A stretch of DNA of 64,000 nt from Trichomonas vaginalis G3 (Eukaryota > Parabasalia > Trichomonadida > Trichomonadidae), in assembly GCF_026262505.1 (NCBI RefSeq), contig NC_067204.1, forward strand, positions 930,001-994,000. Direction: 5' to 3'. The notes below the pieces were generated by a model. It was not told the origin of the DNA, did no database searches, and saw nothing but the letters and a program-made list of their open reading frames with translations. The position numbers and the translations under genes are program-made. Numbering within the stretch: position 1 is the first letter of the stretch; the number at the start of each line of letters is the position of its first letter. Shown here piece after piece: positions 49,865 through 60,372 of the stretch.

Positions 49865-50483
49865 ATATTGGTAGATTTTGATGTTTTTATATTAACAAAA
49901 ACGAATGAAAAAGATTTGCTTATATAAGAGGAAACTCTCTATCAGAGGTGCTGAATTCAGGCATTCGCATCTGATAGAGAGTCTCCTTTTATATAAGCGA
50001 ATATAAAAGAATCTATTCTTTTTTGGAGCGTATTTTCAAATATTGAATACTTATGAAAAGTGTTTTTCCTAAAAATTTAATATAATGCTTAGCACAATAT
50101 ATAAAATTAAAATATCTATAATTATTTTCTATATCACACTTTTCATTACACCTTGAAAAGTGTTCTCAAACTCTATTTTTTTAATTATTTTTTAGATATA
50201 TCTCAAGTGTGATTATTCAAAAACTCATATAGACTATATTTATTTTTTTCATTCAAAAAATTATATGAGAATCTCAAATTAACTTTCAAATTTTTTATTT
50301 TAAAAGCATATTAATAATCATATTTTAAGATACTTTTTCGCCCAAAAAATAATCGTACTTCCTCGACGATTAATAGGCTCTCAATTTCTATCGTTGACAC
50401 TACTTAGCATGCAAAAATACTGAATTCCAAAAAATCTTTTCAAATTCAATTCACATCTGATTATCAAACTTTATTTTCTATGA

Positions 50484-50486
<3 letters not shown>

Positions 50487-50516
<30 letters not shown>

Positions 50517-50553
50517 TAGTGGGGCTTCCAGGCACTTCGTGCCCTCTAGCCCC
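50487..50553 (+). repeat. E3 left terminal inverted repeat
   Basis: A run, GGTAGTGGGGCTTCCAGG, hairpin GGCAC-TTC-GTGCC and CTCTAGCCCC, matching the E1 end at 13456-13507. Confidence 0.85.
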
Positions 50554-50804
50554 GAAGATGTTTAGTATAAATGAAGTTCTTATATACGGGTCTTCCAGGA
50601 GCTTTTCACAAATTATATATGTTTTCATGTTTTGTCAAGACTTCTTCGTAAAATCAGACAAAAATAATGTTTAGGGTAGAAGGTTAGATATAACCTCTTT
50701 TCTAACCTCTTTTCTACCCTCTTGAATTTTCAAGACTTCTTCGTACATGTTTTGTCACTTTTCTGTCACTTTTCGGGTAAAAACATTTTTATTATATATA
50801 TAAA

Positions 50805-51623
50805 ATGAATTTTACAAAACCACCGTTACCCTTCTTTGGAAATAAGAGTAGATGTAAAGATATTCTATTGAGAGAACTTAAGAAACTACCGAATGGTCTA
50901 ACATTTGTAGATTTGTTCGGTGGAAGTTTCTATATATCTCATTTGTGCCATACTGTATTTCCTGACTCAAAGATTATATGCAATGACTTCGACAACTATA
51001 TGAACCGTCTCAAACATATACCAGACACAAACAAAATATTGAAAGAGTTAAAAGAAAAGATACCTATAGGTAAGATGGAACGTATACCATTAGATAAGAA
51101 AAATACTGTCAGAGAGGTTTTGAAAAAAGCAGAGTATATTGACTGGGATAGTATATCTTCTAGACTATTGTATAGTGGTTCTATAAGAGTTCATGACATT
51201 GAAACACTTATGTCAAAAGTTTTATATCTTAACTATACAAAGGTTTTCAAAGAGAACATAGAAAAATATACTGAGGGTATAGAGTTTGTGAGATGTCGTT
51301 GGACAGAGTTGTATGAAAAATATAAAGACAAGGAAAATGTTTTCTTTATAGTAGACCCGCCGTTCTATAACACATATGATTTTCAATACCAAGTAGACTG
51401 GACTTTGAGAGACTCTTTAGAAACTTTAGACGTTTTACATAACCATCCATGCTTTTACTTTACATCCGATAAAAGTGGTTTGGAAAGTGTCATGAGATGG
51501 TTAGAGGACATACATGACTATGATTTTAGATACGATAAGATAGAATATGAGAGAGGTCCTATAAACCGGAAAAAGTGTCACAATAAAGAAATTTTATTGG
51601 TAAGTAAATGTGGTTTGAAATAG
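50805..51623 (+). CDS. D12-class DNA N6-adenine methyltransferase (E3)
   Basis: 272 residues, open, with FFGNKSR, FVDLFGGS and the VDPPFYN catalytic motif. About 93% similar to the E1 copy. Confidence 0.9.
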   Translation: MNFTKPPLPFFGNKSRCKDILLRELKKLPNGLTFVDLFGGSFYISHLCHTVFPDSKIICNDFDNYMNRLKHIPDTNKILKELKEKIPIGKMERIPLDKKNTVREVLKKAEYIDWDSISSRLLYSGSIRVHDIETLMSKVLYLNYTKVFKENIEKYTEGIEFVRCRWTELYEKYKDKENVFFIVDPPFYNTYDFQYQVDWTLRDSLETLDVLHNHPCFYFTSDKSGLESVMRWLEDIHDYDFRYDKIEYERGPINRKKCHNKEILLVSKCGLK

Positions 51624-51739
51624 GACTACTTGTTTTAGGTTTTTTCCATTGTGTCATTTACTTATTTGACGTGGCAGAAAGATATAGAGAATATGAAGAT
51701 GAACCAATGTCTGCAAATGTTCAGCATATGTACTCGTAA
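51608..51739 (+). CDS. 43-residue single-pass membrane protein (E3)
   Basis: Open copy of 12387-12518, overlapping the methylase end by 16 bases. One substitution falls in the membrane segment region (CVIYLFDVAERY). Confidence 0.6.
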   Translation: MWFEIGLLVLGFFHCVIYLFDVAERYREYEDEPMSANVQHMYS

Positions 51740-51762
51740 GAGATATTTTTATCTAATATTAA

Positions 51763-52125
51763 ATGGACGCACAGAACTTAGCGAATGCACAGCAACCTGG
51801 ACAACCAAACCCAGAGAATATTCCAAATGAAGTTAGAATACAAACTGCAATGGCAAACTATGGTCAAGTGCCAACAGATGTACAAATGCAAACTGCCATG
51901 TCAAATGACGCTGCGTTAGGCTTACCACCATGGTATGCAAATATGAGATGGAAAGAGTTTTATACAAACCCTGAAGTGGGATATAAACAACTTTATGCAG
52001 ATGACGCGAACACAGGAGTTGACCCAGAATATGTTTTCTACCAGAGGAGAAACAGAATGTATGAGCTCCAGTTAAAGAATGCTATGGAACTCAACAGGAA
52101 ACGTAAGAGACTAGGCGGACATTAG
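51763..52125 (+). CDS. 120-residue conserved protein (E3)
   Basis: Identical in sequence to the E1 copy at 12001-12363. Open. Confidence 0.7.
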   Translation: MDAQNLANAQQPGQPNPENIPNEVRIQTAMANYGQVPTDVQMQTAMSNDAALGLPPWYANMRWKEFYTNPEVGYKQLYADDANTGVDPEYVFYQRRNRMYELQLKNAMELNRKRKRLGGH

Positions 52126-52143
52126 ATTTTTACATATAGTAAA

Positions 52144-52386
52144 ATGGGTTTCTTCAGTAAGATAGGAAACTTCTTTCGAAATGTTGGAAGAGGTATATGG
52201 AATGGAATAAAAACCGTAGGAAGAGGAATTTGGAACGGTGTCAAAAATATTGGTAAAAGAGTAGGTCAGTTCGTTGGTATTATACCCAAAGACCCTGAAC
52301 CAGAAGAGCAAGCTCCTGTTATACAACAGCCTGAACCTGCACCACAGTCTAGTTGGCAACCAAATCCAACACCTCAACCGTATTAA
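52144..52386 (+). CDS. Small amphipathic Gly/Trp-rich protein (E3)
   Basis: An 80-residue copy of 11737-11982 with small changes in the amphipathic part (FFSKIGNFFRNVG, KTVGRGIWNG) that keep the pattern. Confidence 0.7.
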   Translation: MGFFSKIGNFFRNVGRGIWNGIKTVGRGIWNGVKNIGKRVGQFVGIIPKDPEPEEQAPVIQQPEPAPQSSWQPNPTPQPY

Positions 52387-52390
52387 AAAA

Positions 52391-53239
52391 TTATATTTTT
52401 ATCGTTCGATAGTAGTTGTATATGAAACTAAGTTCTAAGTAAAACGCATGGTATAATGGAATTATTCTTTTTCTTCCATCTGTAGTAAACCATACTTGAA
52501 AGTCTGAAATACTTCCACTTGGTGGTTCGTATAACTTTGTAGGTTTTTCGTAAAAGTCATTTGCCAAGCATAAGAAAGAGTTTTGAGCGCCAGAAAATGA
52601 AGCATGAACAATAATAGCAGCTGGGTCGAAAACATCTTTAAATAAATATGGTTCATCTCTTGCATATCGACTGTAAATATTTGCTAAAGGAAGTTTGACT
52701 TTCTGATTTAACATTCTTTGCAAATAATACCATGACATTGCAGTGAATTCTGTATATATTTGTTCGTCTTTCTTTGGATTGTCTTCGTAGATTTGAAATG
52801 ACACTTGTGAATTTTGTTTGTCATATACAATTCTCACATAAAGTGTGCTCTCGGTATTTGCATATTCATCAGCATATTTTGCATAACATGAATTTATTTT
52901 ATCTTCTATATTTTTTAACGCAGTCTGTAGAGAAGATGAAAGGTCAACTTGTATTAGCTCAATTTCTTCCCACATTTTTCGTTTCCCTTCAGATATATAA
53001 TCTATATGAAACCTTACAATAAATGGAAAACTTTTATCTTCTACAGACACAAACTTCATTCTACGAAAGCCAATAGCTTTTGTGACAGATGGGTCTCTTA
53101 GCCATCTTAATGGGTAGTCAAAACGATAGCCTTCATGCTTTACGGTCTCTGTCTCAAACTTTTGACCGACATTAGTAAAAAGTTCATCTAATGGTTTAGT
53201 TGTAGCAACTCTTGAATTTTCTTTTTCTATTGGAAGCAT
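52391..53239 (-). CDS. 282-residue variable-middle protein (E3)
   Basis: Essentially identical to the E1 copy at 10884-11732, although the neighbouring fibre differs in its stalk. Open. Confidence 0.75.
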   Translation of the reverse strand: MLPIEKENSRVATTKPLDELFTNVGQKFETETVKHEGYRFDYPLRWLRDPSVTKAIGFRRMKFVSVEDKSFPFIVRFHIDYISEGKRKMWEEIELIQVDLSSSLQTALKNIEDKINSCYAKYADEYANTESTLYVRIVYDKQNSQVSFQIYEDNPKKDEQIYTEFTAMSWYYLQRMLNQKVKLPLANIYSRYARDEPYLFKDVFDPAAIIVHASFSGAQNSFLCLANDFYEKPTKLYEPPSGSISDFQVWFTTDGRKRIIPLYHAFYLELSFIYNYYRTIKI

Positions 53240-53257
53240 ATTTTATCTAGAATAAAA

Positions 53258-54544
53258 ATGTCAAATGAAACAGCGTCTATGAGAGAAATACAACACAACC
53301 GACAACTCATTATGCAAGCTCTAAATAAGAACACAACAAACTTTTCAAACTATTCTAAGATATCTGAGTCATTGAAAGAAGGAAACTTAAAACTGACATT
53401 AAACCCAATGACAGATGAGTTTCTATTTCAAGACAGTAAGAACCATACTGTTTGTATAAATCCAACAAAAGGAACTTTAAACGAGAAACCTATAGATGAA
53501 CTTCTTTTGAAGGCAGATGTTGACAACAAAGCTGACAAAGAGTATGTCATTGAAAAAGTTCAAGAAGAACATGACAGAGCAGATGCAACATATGCAACAA
53601 AAGCAGATGTTGACAACAAAGCGGATAAAACATATGTTAACGATGAGTTAGCATATGTGGCTAGTGCATTAGATAAGAAGGCAGATAAGGAATATGTGGA
53701 TGAAAAAGATGAAGAAATTAAAAAAATGGTTGAATGGTACCATGAACGGACATCGAAGATTTTAGAAGGTAAAGCCAATACAGGGTGGGTTTCAGGATGT
53801 TTAGACCTTAAAGCCGACAAAGAAACTGTAGATATGTTGACACAAACGGTTTCAAGTCATACCAGAGGTTTAATGGAAGATGGACAACAGTTGAAAGAGC
53901 TTGAGAAAGGTGTTACAGAGTTAAGGAATACAAAAGCAGACTCGACATGGATAAAAGGATATGTAGATGCAACAAAAGAGTATATTTTCACATGGACAGA
54001 AGGAACATACCCACAAAAATATCATAGACATAGCATCTCTGACGTAAATGAACTTGAAGAAAAGTTATATAAAAAAGCAGACAAAACAGAGCTTCAAACA
54101 TTAAAGACAGAAATACTTCAAACATTATATCCTATAGGCTCTATTTATACGTCAATGAACTCTACCAGACCAGAAGTAGTACTTGGTTTTGGAACTTGGA
54201 CTCAAATAGTCGACAGGTTTTTGTATTGTGCAAACTCTTCAAAGGAAACAGGTGGAAGTAAAACGATTTCAGGTGAAAATTTACCTGCACACAGTCACTA
54301 CATAGATTTAAGTACATCTCAAGCAGGTTGGCATAAGCATAGATATTGGGATTGGTCAGGAATGACAAAAGGTAAAGGATATGATGTTAAAGACGAGGTT
54401 AAGTTTGCTATAAATTGTTACTGGAGTGACACTCAGGGAGAAGGAAACCATACACATCGCGTTACAGGATAGCAAACAACGGGACAAAGTAAAGACTACA
54501 TGCCACCTTACATGACAGTTTACGCATGGTATAGAAATGCTTAG
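53258..54544 (+). pseudogene. Collar-type fibre with different stalk (E3), broken
   Basis: Head and collar tip as in E1, but the stalk consists of KADKEYVxE and coiled units (VSSHTRGLMEDGQQLKELEKG region) and lacks the GHTHTIANITNLQ repeats. Broken near the end. Confidence 0.8.
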
Positions 54545-55498
54545 TCGTCATTTTCAACTTCTTTAGCATATTCGTCAGGAGTTGTCTTATATTTGTTAGG
54601 AACTGTCTTTGAAAGTATACCACCTTGAACCTTAACAAGTTTGAAACGAGGTCTGACAATAGTAGTTTTATCTTCTGCTTGCAGTCTGTACATTTTGCCA
54701 TGTTTGCCTAAAACTTCATAATATTCTCTTGTATACTTTCTTCTATTTTTACGAACACGAATATGAGTACCTGTCGAGTTCCCATTGTTGTCATAGTCAA
54801 TAGTATTTTCATATGGGTCGCGTTTAGGTATTTCTATTTTTACTTTGTCACCTTTCTTAAGTTTGAAGCCTGGCATTCTTTCTTGTTTGTCTCTTTTGAC
54901 TAAACTATTAAAATATAGTCTTTCTCTAAGTCAGGGTTGTTTTTCATTTCTTCGGGGAATGGTTTCCCAAACCTTTTTGTTTACGGCTATTGTAAATATT
55001 TAAAACTTGTCTCATCTTTGCCATGGAGAAGTGTCTATATTTGTCGTCATATGACATTTCATCTACCTCACCACCTTGTGGTTGATTTAAATCTCTTAAG
55101 ATTTTTATACAACTGTCAATGACACCAAGAGCAGAATGGTTTTGGTCGACAATGAAATATTGGTTTACATTTTTTGAACGCAGATAGTTTTTAATATCGT
55201 CTGATTTGAAAGAACTTTCACAGTCAGATGTCAGTTTTGTTGGATGGTATTTGTCAACAAATATTGTCAAAGCAGTTTTCACATCTAAAATATTTTTGGA
55301 CCATAATGGTATGGCTTCACAGTATCTTGTGTTTTGACCGACAAATATTAACCAGTATGGAGGTCCATCTGTTCTAACTCTCGGAATGTTTTCCAAGATA
55401 TCCATAAACCAAGCATTTGGTGTTGAACTAAAGATTTTTATCATGAGTGCTTTCTTTGTTGCCTTAGAAACATAGGGGTCCTTGTTTGGATTCGTCAT
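54541..55498 (-). pseudogene. Retrovirus-type integrase (E3), broken
   Basis: Copy of 8180-9138 with the TSDCESSF core region and basic C-terminal domain. Broken. Its stop codon overlaps the fibre stop. Confidence 0.85.
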
Positions 55499-55514
55499 TT
55501 TTATCCTATAAGAA

Positions 55515-55916
55515 ATGGGTTTATTTGGCGCATTAGCAGGAGTTGCATCCAGATTTTTACCCGCAGTGGGAACAATAGCCAGAGGTGTATTTGGAGTTGG
55601 AAGGAAGATTTTGAGTACATTAGGTATACTTAAAGAGAAAGCACAACCTATTATACAAACTGTACAGAAAGGTTGGGATGTAGCACGAGATGCAGCAAAT
55701 CTTATTCCAAATCCTGAAACAAGAGGAAAAGTTCAAGGATGGATGGACAATGTAGGAAGACAAGCAGGAAACTATTATAACAAAGCAAATGACTACTATA
55801 ACCAAGCAGGACACTATATGGACCAAGGTGAAAGATTCTTTAACAGAGGATATAACCATGCACAACAGTGGGTAAACAACAACCAACCGCAACCGCCTCA
55901 AACGTGGGGAATGTAA
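55515..55916 (+). CDS. 133-residue protein with amphipathic N-terminus (E3)
   Basis: One residue different from the E1 copy. Open. It starts 16 bases from the integrase ATG. Confidence 0.75.
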   Translation: MGLFGALAGVASRFLPAVGTIARGVFGVGRKILSTLGILKEKAQPIIQTVQKGWDVARDAANLIPNPETRGKVQGWMDNVGRQAGNYYNKANDYYNQAGHYMDQGERFFNRGYNHAQQWVNNNQPQPPQTWGM

Positions 55917-55935
55917 AATTTTTTACTGAGATGAA

Positions 55936-56091
55936 ATGAACAATACAGCATTGAGACAAATGGGTTCAAGATGGATTTGTCGACTTCCAGCAGTTACACA
56001 ACCACGTGTTTGTCAAGTTCTTCCTATACCTCAGGAAGTTTTAGACCGACTTAAAAAACCTAAACAACCAGTTGAAAACAAAACAAACTAA
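55936..56091 (+). CDS. 51-residue conserved small protein (E3)
   Basis: MNNTALRQMGSRWICRLPAV, then RVCQVLPIPQEVLDRLKK. The best-preserved copy of this small gene. Function unknown. Confidence 0.55.
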   Translation: MNNTALRQMGSRWICRLPAVTQPRVCQVLPIPQEVLDRLKKPKQPVENKTN

Positions 56092-56109
56092 AATTTTTAC
56101 TGAGATGAA

Positions 56110-56694
56110 ATGACCGAAGAAGTTGAAACGGTAGATTTGACACCACAAACAAAAAGTTCAGAACCATTGTCAAAACCTGTCAAAGAACTTACAGATGAAG
56201 AGAAAAATTCAATAATAGAAAGTGCCAGGTCTGGAAATACAAACCCTAACTACAAAGTCACTTTTCATAGAAATGGAACGGCTAGTATCTCAAAAAAGAA
56301 ACAGACTCTCACAAATAAAATATTGAAGTCTGAAGGAGTTTATGAGACAACAGATGGGAAGGTATTCTTCACTGACCAACAGTTCATTATAGAACATCTC
56401 ATTGACTTAGAGTCGAAATATTCTAAACTTTACAACAAACACAAAAAGTTGAAAGGAAAACAAAAACAGATGGCATATGATATTTATGAAGATGTTGACG
56501 ACACAACCATACCTGCAAGTGAAGTAAAGTCAGAGGAACCGAAAAGTGACGAAAAACCGATAGAAGAAGAAAAACCAAAAACTGAAGATAAACCAAAACC
56601 AAAGTTTAGTTTCCAAACTAAACCAAGTCAACCTTCATTAGCTGGTATGGGTTGGCGTCAAAGACTTATGGCAGCCGGTGGTTACGTAAAGTAA
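56110..56694 (+). CDS. 194-residue acidic/lysine-rich protein (E3)
   Basis: As 6968-7570, with one fewer EEKP unit. Open, ending GMGWRQRLMAAGGYVK. Confidence 0.75.
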   Translation: MTEEVETVDLTPQTKSSEPLSKPVKELTDEEKNSIIESARSGNTNPNYKVTFHRNGTASISKKKQTLTNKILKSEGVYETTDGKVFFTDQQFIIEHLIDLESKYSKLYNKHKKLKGKQKQMAYDIYEDVDDTTIPASEVKSEEPKSDEKPIEEEKPKTEDKPKPKFSFQTKPSQPSLAGMGWRQRLMAAGGYVK

Positions 56695-56724
56695 AGAAAA
56701 AAACATTTTTTTATTTTTATAAAA

Positions 56725-58869
56725 ATGCCCCCGTATAGAATGGATAGAAGGTCTGCTAGAATAAAAGCAGAGTTAGAAAGATATGGTTGGAGAGTTTCAA
56801 AGAAGTTTAAATATAGGAAGGGAAGACCCATAAAAGTCTATGACAAATTGTCTGGTCTTCGCTATGAAATGGACTTAGAAACAGCACGCGCAAATTATCC
56901 AAACAGATTAGAGAGGTTAGAAGAAGAACGTCTTATGGACATGCCTTTCGATGTTAGTGAGCCTCAAGTTGAAGGACACGACGGCTTTGCCAGATTCTAC
57001 TGGAAACATGACGAACAATTGCATCCTTTGAGAAGGAAAAAAGGAAAAGGTGAAGACGCACATGCTCCCATGGAAAGAACAAGATATGCATATGAAAAGT
57101 ATCGTGAAGTTAGAAGTCAAATTACATCTGGTCGAACCTTTACAGTAAACTTTGACGAAGGAAAGAACAAAGAAGGCTTCATGGGTGTACTTGCTGCCAT
57201 ACAAGACGGAAATAAGAAAGGATACAATCTCAGACTAACCGTAACAGATTTAGATGGTCATATTTACTATGCACATGGCAATGTCACAACAGCCGCACAA
57301 CTTCTTGACGCTTTCAAGACTACAAAGAGAGAACAAATGGTTGACTCCGACTCAGACATTTTGAATGCAATTGAAGGAATTGCAAGTGTAAAATTTGAAT
57401 GGTACCAACCTAACCCTCAAGCAGTCAGACAACATGCTGGATACTTCCCGTTCATAAATAAGTCTGACATTGACTTGACAAGGTATGGAATTTACAATTC
57501 AATTGAAACAATTGTCAATGAACCTTGTATTCTTACATGTCTCAGGAACTCTGGTCTTGTTACAGATGAGAAGATGAAGTATCTTGAGTCATGTGTGAAG
57601 ACAAGGTACATTCTCAGAGGTCAATTGTCAAAAATTGCACCGTTGGCAAATGTCAATATCCGAGTCAACATACCTACAGCTAAAGGTTCTTCACATGACG
57701 ACTATGTTGTTGACAAAGACTTACCATGGTTGAAGATTGTAATTTTCCACAACCACTTCATGTTGAACGAAAGTCTTATGTTCGGAAAAGGTAAGTGCAA
57801 CATTGTCAGAGCTGTTAACATTCTTTTCGAGAAAGGTTTGTTGGAACCAATTCCAGATGACAAGCTGACAGAAACTTTTGTACCAAAAGATGAAACAAAC
57901 TTTTCATTGTTAGCAAGACCAAAAGTTGTTCCAGACAAAGTTCTAGTACAAAAGAAGTACACAATTCCAAAAGGAGTTGGATTGTTCGGATACCAACCTG
58001 AACCAGAAGAACTTCCAATGAGGTTGCAAGAACTTCAAGATGCTATAAACAAACTTCCATTGAGACATCCAATTGACGTCAAATTGTATTGGAGAGCATC
58101 TGAGTTAGGTCAGAAGGTTTTATATGAAACAGGTTGCTTCGACGATGTTTATGAGATAACAGGAGAAGTTTCTCAGAAGATAAGAGACTCACTTGAATTT
58201 CCACAAACTGGACCAATTGGTTGCGACAAGTTCGACTCATATGAAAAGATATACTATGTCGACCTTAACGCTGCATACATGAGGTTTGTCCAATATATCC
58301 CGACTGGAATTCCAAACGAAGACGGTGAGTTCCCAGGAAGGAACTATACAGTTGGAAAAGTCATACAACAACTGTATGATATTAGGAAAGCTTCAAACCC
58401 CAAACTTGCAATGACACTCAAATTGCTTATGAATTCGACATGGGGATATTCCATTAAGAAACCTCAAGAGATGAAGAGTAAACATTATGAGAAGGTCGAC
58501 AACTTTGTTGAAAGGTTTTCTCCTTTTGTTTTGAAGTACGAATTCACTCAAGGTCAAAGTGGCTTAGTAACCACAGTAAAACCTATTGTCGAACATTGGT
58601 CCTACCCTCAGTTCGCAAAGGCAGTCCTTGACAACTACAACAAATTTTTCTCCGAGGTCAAATCCAAAATTGTGGTTTACTATGAGAACATCGACGCACT
58701 CATGACGAACGAAGAAGGCTATAACAAACTCATTGAAATGGGAATGGTCGGTGAAAAGATGGGCTGTTTTAAGCTAGACAAGGTATTTTCCGAAGTTCAT
58801 GTTCTCTCCAAGCGTAAGTACTGGGGTATACTTGAAGACGGCACAGAAATAAAACATTGCATGAAGTAA
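56725..58869 (+). CDS. DNA polymerase B, protein-primed type (E3)
   Basis: 714 codons, open. A basic N-terminal region (RKGRPIKVYDKL) precedes a long exonuclease/terminal-protein-type region. The palm is marked by VDLNAAYMRFVQYIPTGIP (motif A region) and LKLLMNSTWGYS (motif B region), followed by the motif C region about 110 residues later and KMGCFKLDKVFSEVHVLSKRKYWG near the end. Polintons replicate with such enzymes, priming from a protein. Length is shorter than many Polinton polymerases. No claim on activity. Confidence 0.85.
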   Translation: MPPYRMDRRSARIKAELERYGWRVSKKFKYRKGRPIKVYDKLSGLRYEMDLETARANYPNRLERLEEERLMDMPFDVSEPQVEGHDGFARFYWKHDEQLHPLRRKKGKGEDAHAPMERTRYAYEKYREVRSQITSGRTFTVNFDEGKNKEGFMGVLAAIQDGNKKGYNLRLTVTDLDGHIYYAHGNVTTAAQLLDAFKTTKREQMVDSDSDILNAIEGIASVKFEWYQPNPQAVRQHAGYFPFINKSDIDLTRYGIYNSIETIVNEPCILTCLRNSGLVTDEKMKYLESCVKTRYILRGQLSKIAPLANVNIRVNIPTAKGSSHDDYVVDKDLPWLKIVIFHNHFMLNESLMFGKGKCNIVRAVNILFEKGLLEPIPDDKLTETFVPKDETNFSLLARPKVVPDKVLVQKKYTIPKGVGLFGYQPEPEELPMRLQELQDAINKLPLRHPIDVKLYWRASELGQKVLYETGCFDDVYEITGEVSQKIRDSLEFPQTGPIGCDKFDSYEKIYYVDLNAAYMRFVQYIPTGIPNEDGEFPGRNYTVGKVIQQLYDIRKASNPKLAMTLKLLMNSTWGYSIKKPQEMKSKHYEKVDNFVERFSPFVLKYEFTQGQSGLVTTVKPIVEHWSYPQFAKAVLDNYNKFFSEVKSKIVVYYENIDALMTNEEGYNKLIEMGMVGEKMGCFKLDKVFSEVHVLSKRKYWGILEDGTEIKHCMK

Positions 58870-58924
58870 AAAATTGCATGAAAAGGCATACCATTTTAAA
58901 ACAGTATATTTTTACATATATTAA

Positions 58925-59078
58925 ATGCTTCAGGTTGAAAAACAAAGAACAAAAGTAGCAGATACAAAACCGTTAGACTATATCTTTACAAACGCTGGTA
59001 GGACTATATCAGATGAAGAAATTTTATCTCGAATTGTCTTTCATATATAACTACGGAAAAGTGCTGAAAAAGTATTGA
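58925..59078 (+). pseudogene. Remnant of the 286-residue gene (E3)
   Basis: Matches the two ends of the gene at 5171-6031 (MLQVEKQRTKVADTKPLDY and the LSFIYNYGKVLKKY end). Remnant only. Confidence 0.7.
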
Positions 59079-59138
59079 AAAAAGAGGTGGAGCCAAAAAT
59101 GGCTCGACCTCAAAACAAGCATTTTGTGAAGAATATAC

Positions 59139-59162
59139 CACCCCGCGGAATTCCGCGGGGTG
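59139..59162. repeat. Perfect 24-bp palindrome in a KilA-N remnant
   Basis: Centre CCCGCGGAATTCCGCGGG with CAC/GTG outer bases. The stretch 59079-59349 holds remnants of KilA-N genes, two copies of a GTCCGACGGTTAAGCC piece also found at 28627, and no open gene. A related palindrome is at 59561-59578. Confidence 0.8.
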
Positions 59163-59349
59163 CTTTTTATACAAAATTCAACAGGTGAATTTTCATGAAT
59201 TTCCTTAAGATAGAAAAAGTGAGTTAAAATGAGATTTTTATCGTTGTGGTCCGACGGTTAAGCCACAAACGAATGTCCGACGGTTAAGCCACAAACGAAT
59301 GTCCGACGTACCACCAAAAAATATTTTTTATTTTTATTGTAAGAACAGT

Positions 59350-60011
59350 ATGACAGTCGAAGCAAAAACGTTCACGAACAAATCTAATGGCGAACATTCA
59401 CAAAAGGCACTTACAACGGTATTGAAGTCTTACGTAGAGACAAGGATGGTTATATAAATGCAACAAATATGTGTCAGCAGTTTAGGAAAGACTTTAGAAG
59501 GTTGTTGGAAAATAAGTCCTGGGAAGAGTATTTTAAGGCATTTTGTGAAGAATATACCAACCCGCGGAATTCCGCGGGGTGCTTTTTATACAATGTTAAT
59601 GCAGGAATTCCCGATGAAATCAAACAGGTTAGAGGAATGTATGTAGACCCAAGACTCGTAAACTATATTGCAATGTGGGCTTCTCCAAAATATTGCATAG
59701 CAGTTGGAAAAATTATGGACTCCATAGACAAGAAAGTTCATGAGAAATTAGATGAAGAAGAACTTGAAGATACAGTAGAGAATGCAAAACCTTTGTTCGA
59801 AGAAGAAGTTAGAAAAATGCATGAAAAACAAATAGAACATGAACGTGAGATATGTTCTGGTTATAGAGATTCTCCATACGAACTAGACCAATGGGAACAA
59901 GAAGATTTAAAGAGAGAATTTAGAGAATATGAACTCGCTAAGATAACATTAGAAGCTGCAGAAAAGAAGTTAAAAGTTTGGGGTCGTTTTGTACAAAAAT
60001 ATTGTGAGTAA
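59350..60011 (+). pseudogene. KilA-N domain gene (E3), broken
   Basis: Copy of 4362-5024 with VDPRLVNYIAMWASPKYC. It differs in the central palindrome, which here codes TNPRNSAGCF where E1 has SNRRNSDGCF. Broken near the start. Confidence 0.75.
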
Positions 60012-60042
60012 ATGAACCATTTTTTTCGACAAAAATAATGTT

Positions 60043-60268
60043 TATGTTAGAATGTTAGATCTAACATGTTTTCTAACCTCTTTTCTAACATCGTAGAAAA
60101 CACACAAAACTCTTGAATTTGTCAAGACTTCTTCGTAAATGTTTTGTCAAGACTTCTTCTTCGTAAATGTTTTGTCAAGACTTCTTCGTAATGAGCGTAA
60201 AAGACCCAAAAATAATGTTTATGTTAGAATGTTAGATCTAACATGTTTTCTAACACGTTTTCTAACAT
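60043..60268. repeat. Two AGATCT-centred repeats, ATGTTAGA variant
   Basis: Copies at 60043-60093 and 60219-60268 with ATGTTAGATCTAACAT and flanking TTCTAACA words. Between them are tandem CTTCTTCGTAAATGTTTTGT units. Confidence 0.8.
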
Positions 60269-60372
60269 CGTAGAAAACTCTCGAAATTCATGAATTTTGA
60301 CACTTTCACAAAAAACATAAAAAATAAAGTTAGTTTTTTAAAAAAAATATTTTTTATTTTTATTGTAAGAAC

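Larger units (their letters stand above)
48361..50414. mobile_element. Foldback/MITE-like element full of hairpins
   Basis: A 2.05-kb element with perfect 21-bp inverted ends (TTGCATGCTAAG and onward, 48361-48381 and 50394-50414). Further inverted homology exists between 48605-48778 and 49915-50075. The core 48829-49864 is an unbroken series of hairpins. There is no coding gene. ATACTG lies directly outside the left end and two bases outside the right end, a possible 6-bp target duplication. It is probably non-autonomous, mobilised by an unknown transposase. Confidence 0.75.
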
